Positions 21,086-32,765 of a stretch of DNA of 64,000 nt are shown here, piece after piece. This DNA comes from an uncultured Mycoplasmatales bacterium (GTDB taxonomy: Bacteria; Bacillota_I; Bacilli_A; Mycoplasmatales; Mycoplasmoidaceae): NCBI GenBank assembly GCA_910578525.1, contig CAJTRF010000001.1, positions 1 to 64,000 of the forward strand. The letters run 5' to 3'. The notes below the pieces were generated by a model. The model saw nothing but the letters and a program-made list of their open reading frames with translations, was not told the origin of the DNA and did not search any database. The number at the start of each line of letters is the position of its first letter. Position 1 is the first letter of the stretch. The translations under genes were made by a program, and so were the position numbers.

Positions 21086-22906
21086 TTAAAATAATTTAGG
21101 AACAGTAGTTCCAATTAAAATTAGGGTAATCATTGTTAACAAGATAATACCTAACGTTTTTCAAGCACCTTTATAGAAATCATTTAATGAAACTTTACAT
21201 AATGAACATCCAGCAACGAATGGGCCTGCTGTTGGTGAGAATAGATTAACAAATCCGTTTGCCAATGAGAACGTTGTAATTGCACCACTAACTGTCAATC
21301 CAGAAGTAGATGTCGCAATCGCAGGACCCATTACAGGGAACACAGTTGATGCAAATCCACTTGTAGATGGAATCAAGAATGAAAGAATAATAAAGATAAC
21401 AAATATTATTAATATTCCTAATTGAGCATTAATATTATTCATCATATTTGATAAACCGCTAACTAATATACTATTAACTCCAGAAGAAGTTAACATCATT
21501 GATAATCCTCTTGCAATAGCAATGATGAATGCAACACCTATAAAGTCTCTTGCACCAGTGAATATGTTTTGTAAAAAGTCTTCTTCACTTTTTCATGTAA
21601 TAATACCAATTATTAATGCAGAAGTAAAGAATAGGAAAGACATTTCAATTAATGATCATCCACCTATACCATGTTCACCTGATCAAATAAATGGCAAGTT
21701 TTCTCTTAACCAATTATTGAATCAAGTAAATCCAGTAAAACCCGGTATTAACCCTTCTCAGTCAATAACCATTAATATCATTAAAAGAAAAGTAAATCCA
21801 AAGATTCACAAAATTGCTTTTCTTTTTGTAGTTAATTGATATTGTTCAGCGTTTCCAATTTTAAAGTGTTTATGATGATCTTCAAATTGTTCATAAACTA
21901 TTGATTTTTTAGGATCTTTTTTAACTCTATATGCATGATAAGTAACACAAGTAATTCCAACAATAACTAACAATGCATATGTTATTATTCTTCATGCAAT
22001 ACCAATGGTTGTTGTCAAACCTTCTACACCAGCTGCTGAAACTGCAGGTGCAATTAAAAATGGGTTAAGAATTGAACCAGCAACTCCTAAACCAGCTCCA
22101 AATAAAATAGTAAATAACGAAGTTAATGCATCAAATCCTGCTGCAAGCATTATTGGAGTAAGAATTAAATAGAATGGTAAAGTTTCTTCACACATACCAA
22201 ATGTTGTTCCACCAATAGAAAAACAAAGCATTAGAACGGGAATAAGGTATATTTCTTTGCCATTCATTTTCTTAATGATTGCTGATATTCCAGCTTCTAT
22301 AGATTTAGATGCATTTACTATTTGTAAAAATGCTCCAATAATTAATAGGAAAATAATTAATTCAGCAGCATCAACAAATCCTTTTAATGGTGACATTAAA
22401 ACGTCAAGGATTCCAGGGACAACACCAGTTATAGTTTCACCATCTACTTCATATGTGATTACACCCTTAGTTAAATAAATAATTCATATAATCAACGCAA
22501 TAGCTAATGTTAAGAAGAAAAGAATAGTGTATGCACTTGGTGCATACGCTTTTTTATTTTTAACTAATTTATTTTCTTTTAATTTATAAATATAAGAGGT
22601 TATTGCGCCAGCAATTGGTATTCATGTTGTATATAAATATGCAATAAATTTTGAATCTTTTAAAATGTTTTTGTTTTTCTTTACATTCAATATAGTGAAT
22701 GTAACAATTAACACAAATGAAACAATTAACAAAAAACATCCAAAAGCTAAATTAGCGTAAAATTTATTTTTATCTCCATTAAATGCACTACTTCAACATG
22801 TGCAACACAATATTAAAAATAATAATGCATATGTAAAAAATAAATTTGATCAAATAATCTTATTTCAATATTTTTTTTCTTTAATAACGTTTTTTGTTTG
22901 TTTCAT
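21086..22906 (-). CDS. YfcC family membrane transporter
   Basis: A 606-residue integral membrane protein with about 12-13 hydrophobic segments. Family-typical stretches are GVVPGILDVLMSPLKGFVDAAELIIFLLIIGAF (with break residues omitted from neighbouring helices), IGGTTFGMCEETLPFYLIL, and the later TSSGVNSILVSGLS and PSTSGFASTVFPVMGP. These SGG/STSG hairpins recall the C4-dicarboxylate/arginine-ornithine (YfcC) group of secondary carriers. Substrate is not readable from sequence; basic amino acids or short-chain carboxylates are candidates. Numerous TGA Trp codons. Its ATG is four bases from the guaA stop, on the same strand. Confidence 0.8.
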
Positions 22907-22909
22907 ATT

Positions 22910-24442
22910 CTATTCTCATTCTATTGTGCCTGGTGGTTTTTGAGTAATATCATAAACTACACGATTAATGCCTCTAATTTCATTTGTAATTCGAGTTGAT
23001 ATTTTTTGTAAAATATCATAAGGAATTTTTGCAAAATCTGCAGTCATACCATCGATTGAAGTTACTGCACGAATAACAATTACATTTTCATAACTTCGTT
23101 CATCACCTTTAACACCAACAGTTTTTACGTTTGGTAAAACAGTAAAGTATTGTCAAATCGATTTATTTAAACCCGCTTTTGCAATTTCTTCTTGAAGAAT
23201 CCTATCAGATTGTCTTACTAATTCTAGTTTTTCATTAGTAATTTCTCCAAGAGTTCTAATTGCTAAACCAGGTCCTGGGAACGGTTGACGACTAACCATT
23301 TTTTCAGGTAATCCTAGTTTTCTTCCTAGTTCACGAACCTCATCTTTAAATAAGATATTTAAAGGTTCAATCAACTTGAACTTCATATCTTTCGGTAATC
23401 CACCAACGTTATGATGAGATTTAATTGTTTGAGCTGTACTTGTGCCTGATTCGATAACATCAGTGTAAAGTGTACCCTGTGCTAATCATTTAATTCCTTT
23501 TTGTTTGTTAGCATAAGAATCAAACATGTCAATAAATAATTTACCAATTATTTTTCTTTTTCTTTCTGGTTCGGTTACACCTTTTAATTGAGTTAAAAAA
23601 ATCTTTTGAGCATCAATCTTCGTGAACTTGACACCAAAATTGCTGAATGCATCAACAACATCTTGTGCTTCACGATATCTTAACAACCCATGATCTACAA
23701 ATAAACAAGTTAATTGTTTACCTATTGCTTTTGCAATTATAGCAGCAGTTACTGCAGAATCCACTCCACCAGATAATGCACAAATTACTTTATCTTTACC
23801 TACTGTAGCTTTAATTTTAGCAACTTCTTGTTTGATGAAAGAATTCATATTTCATCATTTTTTTGCTTTGCAAATATTAAAGATAAAGTTACTTAATAAA
23901 GTATTGCCTTTCAATGTATGAACTACTTCCGGATGGAATTGTACACCATAAATTTTTTGCTTTTCATTAGAAATAATAGCATATTTACAAGTAGATGATT
24001 TTGCATTATTAACAAACCCTGTAGGAAGTTTTTCAATTTGTGTGCCATGAGACATTCATACTTGTTCAGATTTATTTAAACCTTTGGTTAAAGCACATTG
24101 TTTAATAATGTTAATATTAGTTTTACCATATTCTTTTTTAGAACACGCAACTACTTTACCACCATTCATGTGGGTTGTTAATTGAACACCATAACAAATT
24201 CCTAAAATAGGTAAACCTAACTTAAAAATTCCCTTATCAATTTTAGGAGCACCTTTTGCAAATACAGAATTTGGTCCACCAGAGAAAACAATACCAACAA
24301 TTGATTTGTCTTTTTTAATGTCTGCAGGTTTAATTGAATTAGGAACCAATTCACTATAAACGCCTAAATCTCTTATTCTTCTAACAATTAATTGGTTGTA
24401 TTGACTACCAAAATCAACAACAATAATCTTATTATTTTCCAT
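22910..24442 (-). CDS. guaA: GMP synthase (glutamine-hydrolysing)
   Basis: Converts XMP to GMP with ATP and glutamine. 510 residues in normal order. The glutamine amidotransferase domain has [17 protein letters not shown], Cys83 in GICYGVQL and the His-Glu of [10 protein letters not shown]. The ATP pyrophosphatase domain has [13 protein letters not shown] and LFVDHGLLR; then the dimerisation end with [12 protein letters not shown] and the C-terminal PPGTIEWE. Start: ATG 24442 ([10 protein letters not shown]) is preferred; it overlaps the guaB end by 11 bases, so the two are co-translated. TGA Trp codons break the frame repeatedly. Confidence 0.97.
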
Positions 24443-25562
24443 GGTAGTTAGGTGCTTTTTCAACAATGTCTAAATCGTGAACATGAGATTCGTTGTAACC
24501 AGAAATAGTAATCTTCACGAATTTAGCCTTCTTCTTTAATTCTTCAATAGTACGAGCGCCAGAATAACCCATACCACTTCTTAATCCTCCTACTAATTGG
24601 TAAAGGATTTTACCAACTGGTCCTTTGTAAGCTAATTTAGCTTCTACACCTTCAGGTACTAATTTAGAAACATCTTGGTTATTTTGGAAGTAACGATCAG
24701 ATGAACCTCTTTTCATAGCAGCCATAGACCCCATACCAACATATGATTTAAATTTTTTACCACCTATTGTAATAATCTTTCCTGGAGCTTCATCTGTTGC
24801 TGCTAACATTTCTCCTAGCATAACTGAATCTGCACCTGCTCCAATAGCTTTTGTAATATCACCAGAATATTTAATACCACCATCTGCAATTACTGGAATG
24901 TGTTTTCTTTTTGCATATGAATACACTTTAGCAACCGCTGTCAATTGAGGTACACCTACACCTGATACAATTCTTGTAGTACAAATAGATCCTGGACCAA
25001 TACCAACTTTTAAACCATCAACACCTGCTTTAATTAAGTGCTTTGCACCAGATACTGTTGCAATGTTTCCAGCAATTAATTGTAATTCTGGAAATTTGGT
25101 TTTAATTTCTTTTACTCTAGAAATAACATTGTAAGAGTCACCGTGTGCACTATCTAAAGAAACTACATCAACCCCAGCAGAAACTAGTGCAGTAACTCTT
25201 GCAATACAATTAGCAGCAATACTAATTGCTGCACCAACAATTAATTTACCCTTATTGTCTACGTTTGCATCTGGATATTTTTTCTTATCAAACTTGAAGT
25301 GTTTAACAGCTTTAATCATTTCAGCTTGTTCCTCAATAGATAAGTTTTTATGAATAAACGCTATTCCTCCAGCTAGCGCCATCGCTATTCCCATATCTTT
25401 TTCACTAACTGTATCCATTGCAGCAGAAATGATAGGAATATTTAATGAGATTTTTTTAGTTAATTTAGTTTTAACGTTAACGTCACGTGGTATTACATCT
25501 GAATAATTAGGAATTAATAGAACATCACCAAACGTTCTTCCATATTGTACATTTTTTAGCAT
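24432..25562 (-). CDS. guaB: IMP dehydrogenase lacking the CBS domain
   Basis: Oxidises IMP to XMP with NAD+, the first step from IMP to GMP. Only 376 residues against about 480-490 in typical IMPDH. The catalytic barrel is intact: [45 protein letters not shown] with catalytic Cys194, [24 protein letters not shown] and the flap region with [19 protein letters not shown]. From residue 90 the chain passes directly from [16 protein letters not shown] to LIVGAAIS, so the ~110-120-residue Bateman (CBS pair) module is absent. The flap and the GVEA stretch support IMPDH over GMP reductase, as does guaA behind it. Confidence 0.9.
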   Translation of the reverse strand: MLKNVQYGRTFGDVLLIPNYSDVIPRDVNVKTKLTKKISLNIPIISAAMDTVSEKDMGIAMALAGGIAFIHKNLSIEEQAEMIKAVKHFKFDKKKYPDANVDNKGKLIVGAAISIAANCIARVTALVSAGVDVVSLDSAHGDSYNVISRVKEIKTKFPELQLIAGNIATVSGAKHLIKAGVDGLKVGIGPGSICTTRIVSGVGVPQLTAVAKVYSYAKRKHIPVIADGGIKYSGDITKAIGAGADSVMLGEMLAATDEAPGKIITIGGKKFKSYVGMGSMAAMKRGSSDRYFQNNQDVSKLVPEGVEAKLAYKGPVGKILYQLVGGLRSGMGYSGARTIEELKKKAKFVKITISGYNESHVHDLDIVEKAPNYHGK

Positions 25563-25619
25563 AAGGGTTATTTAATAAAAATTATTATATATTAAATACT
25601 TAAATAATATATTAAAAGA

Positions 25620-28325
25620 CTATTGGTCTTTAATGGAATTTAAAACTGACTCAAAATTAATTGTTCCATTGCATCCACCTTGAGCAAAAGTGTCTCTTCC
25701 ACCACCACTTCCCTTAGTAATTACATTAAGTTTTTTAACTAGTTCACCTGCATTAAAGTTATTTTCTTGACAAAATTGTTTGTTAGCCATACAAACATAT
25801 TGAGTTTTAGTGTCTAATAAACTTAAAGCAACATAAGCGTGTTGTTTATCCTCGTTAATCAATTCAGTTAATGCTGATGAAATGGTTTTTAAATCTAAAT
25901 TAGTAAATTTATTGATTAAAATTTTAGGAGACTGATCCATAGATTTATATTCTTCTTTAATCATCCTAATGTTATTAGAAGCATTTTGTTTGTTATAAGA
26001 CAAAATTAATTTATTGTAAATACCATTTAACTCATTAAACTTATTTACTAAATCATGATATTCTGCTAAATCATTTTTGTATGAAACTGTAGACAATAAT
26101 TTAGTGTATTGATCATCTTTAATGTTCTTTGAAGATAAATCTTCATTCATTAAATTGATCTTTTGTTGAATTTTGTTAATTTGTTCATCTAAATATTTAG
26201 AAACAGTTTCGTTTGAAGTGATAGCTTCGATTCTGTATAGTCCACCACCTACTGAGAAAAGTTTAGTAATCATAAACTTTTCAATATCTTTAGTATTTTT
26301 AACATGAGTACCACCACATATATCAGTTGTAATGTCTTGCATCTTAACAACTCTTAGTTTACCACCAATCTTCTTATATACGTCTTCAAAGTGTCCTACT
26401 GCATTTTCTTGTTTAGCTTCTTCTAATGTTAACATGTTTATGCAAACAGGTTTATTAGCTTGAATGTAGCTATTTACTTCATCTTCAATTTTCATTAATT
26501 CATCATTTGATAAATGATGATCACATGAAAAATCGAAAGTAACTTTTTCAGGAGATTTAAATGCACCTTCTTGGTTAATATTTTGATCTATTAAAGTTCT
26601 TAAAGCTTTATGTAATAAATGTTCTGTTGAATGGTTTTTAGTAACTAATGAACGATTGTGTTCATTAATTTGTAAATCAGCATGATCATTAAGTTTAATG
26701 CTTGCATTAGCTACATGATGAAAATGTTGACCATTAGGACCTTTAATTACATCATCAACTTTAACTTGATTATTGTTGATAGTAATAATTCCTGTATCAC
26801 AAATTTGACCACCACTTGTGGCATAAAACACAGTGTTATCGAATACTACTCAACCATTACCATTTAATGAATTAACTTGATTAAAATCTTCATCAAACAA
26901 ACCAATAACTAATGCATTATTCAACTTTGTTGAATCATAATCGAATGTTGAAGTTTCTTTATAGTTAAGCAATGTTGCATTTTGTTGCATCATTCCTTTC
27001 ACATCTTTTCTAGATTTAGAAACTTCTTGATGAGTTTTAATCATCTTTGCATACTCTTCTTTATCAATTTTGATATGATGATAGTTCATCATCTCTTCAA
27101 CTAATTCATATGGGAAACCATATGTTTCTGTTAATTTAAAAGCTGTTCTAGCATCAAAGTTTCTGCTATTTAACGCTTTATTAAATAATTCAAAACCATT
27201 GTCAAGAGTTTTATTAAATAAAACTTCTTCTTCTTGTAAAACCTTAATAACTTTATCTCTTGTTTGAGTTAAATAAGGATAAAATTCTTTATTGACATCA
27301 ATCAAAGCATCAACTGTAATTGAAATAAATGATTCTTTGATTTCAAGTCTACGTGCACACACCATAGCACGTCTGATTAATTTTCTTAATACAGAACCAC
27401 GATCTTTTGCAAATGGTAAAGCACCATCTGAAATAGCAAACATATTTGCCTTGATATGATCAACAATTACTATGTAATCATGATTAATTAACTTTTGAGT
27501 TAAATCATTTCCAAAATAAGCATTCATATCATATTGCTTGTTAGTCAATTTACCAATTGCTCTAATAACACTTTGGAATTCATTGGTATCATAATTAGTT
27601 GGGACATCTTGGAAGATACACGCAAATCTTTCTAAACCCGCTCCAGTATCTATATTCTTTCTAGCTAATTCAGTGTAATGATTAGTTCCGTCATTATTGA
27701 ATTGGCTAAACACAATATTTCAAATTTCTACATAACGATCATTTTCGATATCTTCAAAGATTAATTTTTCTCCAAGTTTATTTGGATCGTATTTTTCACC
27801 ACGATCAAAATAAATTTCAGTACAAGGACCACAAGGTCCTTGACCTACATCTCAAAAATTACGATCACGATTACCTTTGATAATTCTATTAGGTGGTACA
27901 CCTAATGAAACTCATTTATTAAAAGCAATTTCATCATCTTCAAAAATAGTAAAATATAGTTTTGATAATGGAATCTCAAAACGTTTAGTTAATAATTCAA
28001 AAGCGAATTCAATAGCTTCTGGTTTAAAATAATCTCCAATAGAGAAGTTACCCATCATTTCAAAGAAAGTATGATGTCTTGCAGTTACACCAACATTGAA
28101 AATATCGTTAGTTCTAATTGACTTTTGAACATTAACTAATCTTTGGCTAGGTGGATTTGATTTTCCTGAAAAATAATCTTTAAGAGTAGCTACTCCAGAG
28201 TTAATTCATAACAATGAAGGATCATTTACAGGAATTAATGACTTTGGCTCTACAAATAAATGATTTTTTTCTTTAAAAAAATCAATTCATATTTCTCTTA
28301 TTTGTTGAGCAGATAGTTTATCCAT
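25620..28325 (-). CDS. alaS: Alanyl-tRNA synthetase
   Basis: Charges tRNA-Ala and edits mischarged Ser and Gly. About 901 residues, full length. Seen: N-terminal [53 protein letters not shown], the class II motif with TGAGLERFA, and the editing domain with [13 protein letters not shown] and [11 protein letters not shown] (Zn ligands). The C-Ala domain end has [17 protein letters not shown] Trp codons split it into several shorter frames under the standard code. It is followed by guaB with 57 bases between, in which an AT-rich promoter-like stretch lies. Confidence 0.96.
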
Positions 28326-28345
28326 ATAAGTATTTATTATATTTA

Positions 28346-29275
28346 CTATTTAAAGAAACTTAAAGGCTTAAATATATGATTACCATTAATTAATTGAGAA
28401 ACTTGCATTCTTTTTTTACCAGGTAATTGAATCTCTTTTAGTAATAAACAATTCTTACCTGTTTCTACTAAAATTCCTTGTTTATCAATCATAACTATTT
28501 TTCCAGGACTAGTTGTAGTCTGTTCTACAACTTCTGATTTGTAAATCTTCACATTAAGATTTTCATATGTTGTAAAAGCTGCTGGTTTATCATATAAACC
28601 ACGCAATAGATTATTAATTGAAAAAGCATCTTTTGTTCAATCAATCTTCTCATCTTCATGAGAGATTGTTCTACAAAATGTAGCTTTAGTATCATCTTGT
28701 TTAATTACATTAGATGGGTTAAATAATTTATCAAAATTATTTTTAATCATCTTCACAGATAATTGACTTAGTTTATCATACAAAGATAAATAGTTATCAG
28801 AAGCATCTATTTTTATTTCTTCTTGAAATAAAATATCTCCTGCATCTAATTTGTCAGTAACATAAATAAAACTTACTCCAGTTTTATTTTCTCCATTAAT
28901 CAATGCGCTTTGAATAGGAGATGCTCCTCTATATTTTGGTAATAATGATGGATGAACATTAACTGATTTATATTTAGGTAATTCTAAAATTGAATTCGGA
29001 ATTATTTTTCCATAGGCACATGTAAAAATCAAATCAATATTCATTGATTTAAGTTCTTCATAAATATCAGATAGATGTTCTGGTTGAAATAATTTAAGAT
29101 TATTTTTAAGTGCTAATTCTTTAACAGGACTGTAAATAATCTTATTGTTTCTACCAGAAGGTTTATCACTCCGTGTGATAACAGCAACAATATTAGCATT
29201 AACATCAATTAATGCTTGCAAACAATCTGCTGCTATTTGTGGTGTTCCAATAAAAACTACTGATTTATTACACAT
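28346..29275 (-). CDS. fmt: Methionyl-tRNA formyltransferase
   Basis: Formylates initiator Met-tRNA with 10-formyl-tetrahydrofolate. 309 residues. Seen: the N-terminal VVFIGTPQIAADCLQALI, CAYGKIIPNSILELP, VNVHPSLLPKYRGASPIQSALINGE (the family signature, with Asn and His of the active site), TGVSFIYVTDKLDAGDIL, and ATFCRTISHEDEKIDW. A TGA Trp follows EDEKID. It lies 20 bases upstream of alaS on the same strand. It depends on the folate genes thyA and dfrA at 60-61.6 kb and the probable folate importer at 29.9 kb. Confidence 0.96.
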
Positions 29276-29298
29276 ATCTTTATTATAAAGTTAACATA

Positions 29299-29304
29299 TA
29301 TAAT
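29299..29304 (+). promoter_or_regulatory. -10 box of cutC
   Basis: A TATAAT ends 11 bases before the cutC ATG at 29316, with no ribosome-binding site between. The transcript leader would be only a few bases long. Confidence 0.4.
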
Positions 29305-29315
29305 AATTAATAACT

Positions 29316-29936
29316 ATGAGAATCATTAGAGAAGCTTGTGTAGAAACAAAAAAAGAAATAGATTCAGCATATGCAAAAAATGCTGAAAGAATTGAATTGT
29401 GTAGTCATCTAGATCATGGAGGTTATACCCCTACTCCTAGCCTTGTTAAGTACTCAACTAGTTTTAAGAATAGTAATGTGTTGATTATGATAAGAAGAAA
29501 AGATGATAATTTTGTTACTAACAAAAAAGATATGGCAAAATTAATAAAAGATATTAAAGCTTTTGCAAAAAGTAAAATTAAAGGTTATGTCTTTGGTTTA
29601 TTAACAAAAGAAAATAAAGTTGATGTTGAAAATATGAAAAAATTAATGAGCTATGTTCCCGCTAATAAATACGTAGTTTTTCATATGGCTTTTGACTTAA
29701 TTGAAGACAAGAAAGAAGCTATTGATCAATTAACTCAATTGGAAGTTAGAAGAATTCTAACTAAAGGTGGAAATGATATAGCAATGAACAACATTAAATC
29801 TTTAATTGCATTAAAGAAATATGCTCATGAAAAGATTGAATTAGTTGTTGGTGGTAAAGTTTCTGATGACAACTATTTAATAATTAATAAGAAAACTGGA
29901 ATTAATCAATTCCACGGACGTAAGTTAGCTTGTTAA
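29316..29936 (+). CDS. cutC: CutC family protein
   Basis: A 206-residue TIM-barrel protein. Family motifs: REACVETKKEIDSAYAKNAERIELCSHLDHGGYTP (the N-terminal signature, with the Cys and Glu), VLIMIRRKDDNF, VFHMAFDLIED, VRRILTKGGN and ELVVGGKVSDDN. CutC was first linked to copper homeostasis in E. coli; its real activity is not firmly established. It stands alone on plus; its last four bases overlap the end of the convergent ECF transporter gene. Confidence 0.88.
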   Translation: MRIIREACVETKKEIDSAYAKNAERIELCSHLDHGGYTPTPSLVKYSTSFKNSNVLIMIRRKDDNFVTNKKDMAKLIKDIKAFAKSKIKGYVFGLLTKENKVDVENMKKLMSYVPANKYVVFHMAFDLIEDKKEAIDQLTQLEVRRILTKGGNDIAMNNIKSLIALKKYAHEKIELVVGGKVSDDNYLIINKKTGINQFHGRKLAC

Positions 29937-30856
29937 TTAGAAAATCATTTATTAACATCTCAACGAGAATTTAAACCATTTAACATATTATCAAATGAAG
30001 GTGTAAGAGCCCAAATTATTCCTACGAATAAAAAACTTTCAAACGGGTCTTTTACTGATTGAATAATAACTTTTGGTATCAAATAAACTATAAGACCATA
30101 TTGTTCAAATTTTGCAGGAAGTTTACCATTCAACGCTCTCAAATATTCAACTGTCGCAATAGGACCTATTGCAAATGAAAAAATTTCCATAAGCAAAACA
30201 ACTAATGTTGTCCCATAAATGAAGAGTAATAAATGAGATTTATTCTCTTTATACGTATGGTATTGGTATACAGTTACAAACTCCATAATGATGATGAATA
30301 GAGCCATCAAACATAAAGCTAATACTTTATAAAAATCATATTTTCCATCAAACTTACCTGCAACATTTCCGGGGTCTGCTCACGACAATAATGCTCCTAA
30401 ACAAATAGCAGCAAACAAGAAATAAATGATTTGTTGTGCAAGTAAATCAATTCAAATTTTTAAATGTTTTGATTGACTTCTTGTTCTATAAACAAATCCA
30501 AAAATTCCTGATATTACACATACACAAGATTCTTGAATTGCATACATTCAAAATCAAATACCACTTGTGAATATTAAATAACACAATGTATCTGTAACTC
30601 ATCCAAAGAAGAAACCAACTACCGGACCAAAATATCATCCTGCTACCATAAGTGGAACTCAAGAAAAAGAAATATTTTGAACAAAGCCAGGTATTGGAAT
30701 GCTTACAATACTAAAAATTAATCTTAATGAAATTAAGATTGCTAAATAAGCCATTAGTTTAGTATTTTTAAAAACACTTAGTGGATAAAGTGGAAATAAA
30801 AAGTTTCAAACTGTGTGTTTTTTAATAGCATTAAATCCACCTTGTTTTGTTTCCAT
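29933..30856 (-). CDS. ECF transporter S component, FolT-like (probable folate)
   Basis: 307 residues, membrane protein with about six to seven helices. The segment LISLRLIFSIVSIPIPGFVQNISFSWVPLMVAGWYFGPVVGFFFGWVTD (about residues 40-88) has the pattern of FolT/RibU-type S components: KISF-like, PxxxAGxxxGPxxGxxxGxxxD. That fits a substrate-binding subunit working with shared EcfA/EcfT subunits not in the window. The folate assignment is inferred from this pattern and from dfrA, thyA and fmt in the same genome. It starts two bases after the stop of the upstream 374-residue membrane protein and overlaps the cutC end by four. Confidence 0.65.
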
Positions 30857-30858
30857 AG

Positions 30859-31983
30859 TTAATAACCAAAACCAGTTCCTCTAGACATGTCATCCATATA
30901 TTGTTGAATTAATTGATTAACTTTTGCTTTATCAACTTTTGGATTGAAAACATTACCACAAATAATTACAACTAATGTGATAAAGAAAGTCACCATGGAT
31001 AATACTTCACAAGAAAAGAATCCGTATAGTTCTGCTTTAATATTTTGGTTAGCATTAATCAAATCATTCAAACTATCAAATATTGAAACATGAGAAGTAT
31101 ATTTAATATTAAAACAATCAAATATGTATCAAAATACAAAGAAAAAGATTATGAAATATACCCCCATAAATTCAAACCTATATAAGAGATTTTCATTTAA
31201 ATTTTTCTTTCCATTTACAAATACATTTTTATAGCATACATATGCATAGTAATAGAAACCTGCTCCTAGCAATACATACAAACTTGCAGTTCAAGACAAA
31301 TATGTATATGTTTCTTTACCATCAACAATACCACCATTTTTAAACTGACCTATAGCTAATCCAAAAATTCCAGTCAAGAACACAAATGTTCCTAAAGCTA
31401 GTAAACAAAAGAAGAAAATCTTCTTTATGATAGGAATAATTTTTGGTTTAGAATCATAAACATAAACTCTTCCATTTCTAATATCATCTTTTAACTTGAC
31501 TTGAGCAGACATTTGTAAAAACGGATTGTTAATACCACTTGTTCCTGAAAATTTACCAAAAGGGTTTGAATAAGTATTATTAGTTTGTCTAGGGTTTACA
31601 TCTTCTGTTTTAACTTCTTCTGCTTTAGAACTATCTAATTTGTTTAAAACAGAAATATCTACTTTAAAAATATTTTTTATGTAAATAGATAAATAATTAA
31701 TATCATCTAGTAATTGGAATTTGTCAGAATAATTGATTGTTTCATCAACAACAAAGTTAGATTTTGATAATTCATTAAAACGATCTAACAATTTATTAGG
31801 CAATGTCTCAGAAGATTTATTCTTCTTTTTTAAATAGAAAAGAATATTTAATTCTTTTTTAATAACATTTTTGAATTGTTCATCTGAACTAATTTTGCTT
31901 AAAACATCTTGTCTTTTTGTATGTAAAACAATATCTAGCTCATCTAATAATTTCGTCTCACAAATTTTTGGGTCAAAATCCAT
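30859..31983 (-). CDS. Unknown membrane protein with large N-terminal cytosolic region
   Basis: 374 residues. The first 190 are hydrophilic and helical (MDFDPKICETKLLDELD, then KKKNKSSETLPNK), ending in an Asn/Pro/Ser/Gly linker around NPRQTNNTYSNPFGKFSG. Then come four membrane segments, around FFFCLLALGTFVFLTGIFG, ASLYVLLGAGFYYYAYV, FMGVYFIIFFFVFWYIF and VLSMVTFFITLVVIICGNVF. The C-terminus has KAKVNQLIQQYMDDMSRGTGFGY. No family is recognised. It lies three bases upstream of the ECF S component and probably shares its transcript, so a link with transport is possible but not shown. Confidence 0.7.
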
Positions 31984-32090
31984 ATTTCTATATTATAGTG
32001 TGTATTAAACTATAAATTAATTTTATACTAAACTCTTAATAATAAGATGCTTTTATTATTACAAGAAATAAAAATAAATTTTATATAACT

Positions 32091-32462
32091 TTATTTCCCC
32101 AACAAATAACCTATATATGTCAATATAACACCAAATACTGTTGTGCCTACAATATAAAGAAAAGCATACAATATTTGCCCATCCTTGAACATCTGAAAAC
32201 ATTCAAAACTAAAGGTAGAGAAAGTAGTTAAACCGCCAAGAAAACCTATTGTAATAAATGTTTTTAATGTTGGATTAAAATTTTGAATCCTATTTAATGA
32301 CAATCCAAATATCAACCCCATAACAAAGCATCCAAATAAATTTACTAATAATGTTGCATAAATTGATTTATTAAATGAACATTGACTTAAATAAGTTAAT
32401 AAATACCTAATTGTAGCTCCAATGCCTCCACCAACAAAAACAGCAAGAATATTGTAAAACAT
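32091..32462 (-). CDS. crcB: Fluoride efflux channel CrcB/Fluc
   Basis: A small fluoride-exporting channel. From ATG 32462 the product is 123 residues with four helices. Seen: VGGGIGATIRYLLTYL, YATLLVNLFGCFVMGLIFGL (with the conserved Asn), and the TLKTFITIGFLGGLTTFSTFSFE signature with the Phe box. This is the full Fluc set. The longer start at 32519 would add an unlikely basic extension. Only one copy is seen in the window; such single-gene forms work as antiparallel homodimers. No fluoride-riboswitch sequence was found upstream. Confidence 0.93.
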   Translation of the reverse strand: MFYNILAVFVGGGIGATIRYLLTYLSQCSFNKSIYATLLVNLFGCFVMGLIFGLSLNRIQNFNPTLKTFITIGFLGGLTTFSTFSFECFQMFKDGQILYAFLYIVGTTVFGVILTYIGYLLGK

Positions 32463-32610
32463 ATAAACATTATATATTAGTTTGTTTTGCAAACGCGCAA
32501 AGAAACTTAAATAATACAAGCGTTTTTAAATCAACTAATTGCTAATAACAAGATAAATGAAGTCAATATACAAAATTTTATAAATATATAAATATTTATT
32601 CAAGTTTTTA

Positions 32611-32616
32611 TATAAT
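32611..32616 (+). promoter_or_regulatory. Candidate -10 box of the type III RM operon
   Basis: A TATAAT occurs in the 239-base gap between crcB and mod1, about 85 bases before the mod1 ATG. A ribosome-site-like AAGGA lies about ten bases before that ATG. The gap holds no other gene that I can support. Confidence 0.35.
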
Positions 32617-32732
32617 GGACTATGAATCACTTACAAATTACAATTTGAAATATGAAATAACATAGTTTTAGTAGGTGAAATTTATAAGGAAAATATTAAT
32701 TATGAAAAATAACAAAGTAAAAAGCACCGCAG

Positions 32733-32765
<33 letters not shown>

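Noticed and set aside
25620..28325. alaS, guaA, mnmG and other genes as frameshifted pseudogenes
   Set aside because: All breaks are single in-frame TGA codons at places where Trp fits, and the frame is kept across each; this is the mycoplasma genetic code.
32463..32701. Fluoride riboswitch upstream of crcB
   Set aside because: The minus strand before crcB lacks the conserved GG-rich start and the core of that riboswitch; only AT-rich sequence and a small TTTGCGCG-like inverted stretch are seen.
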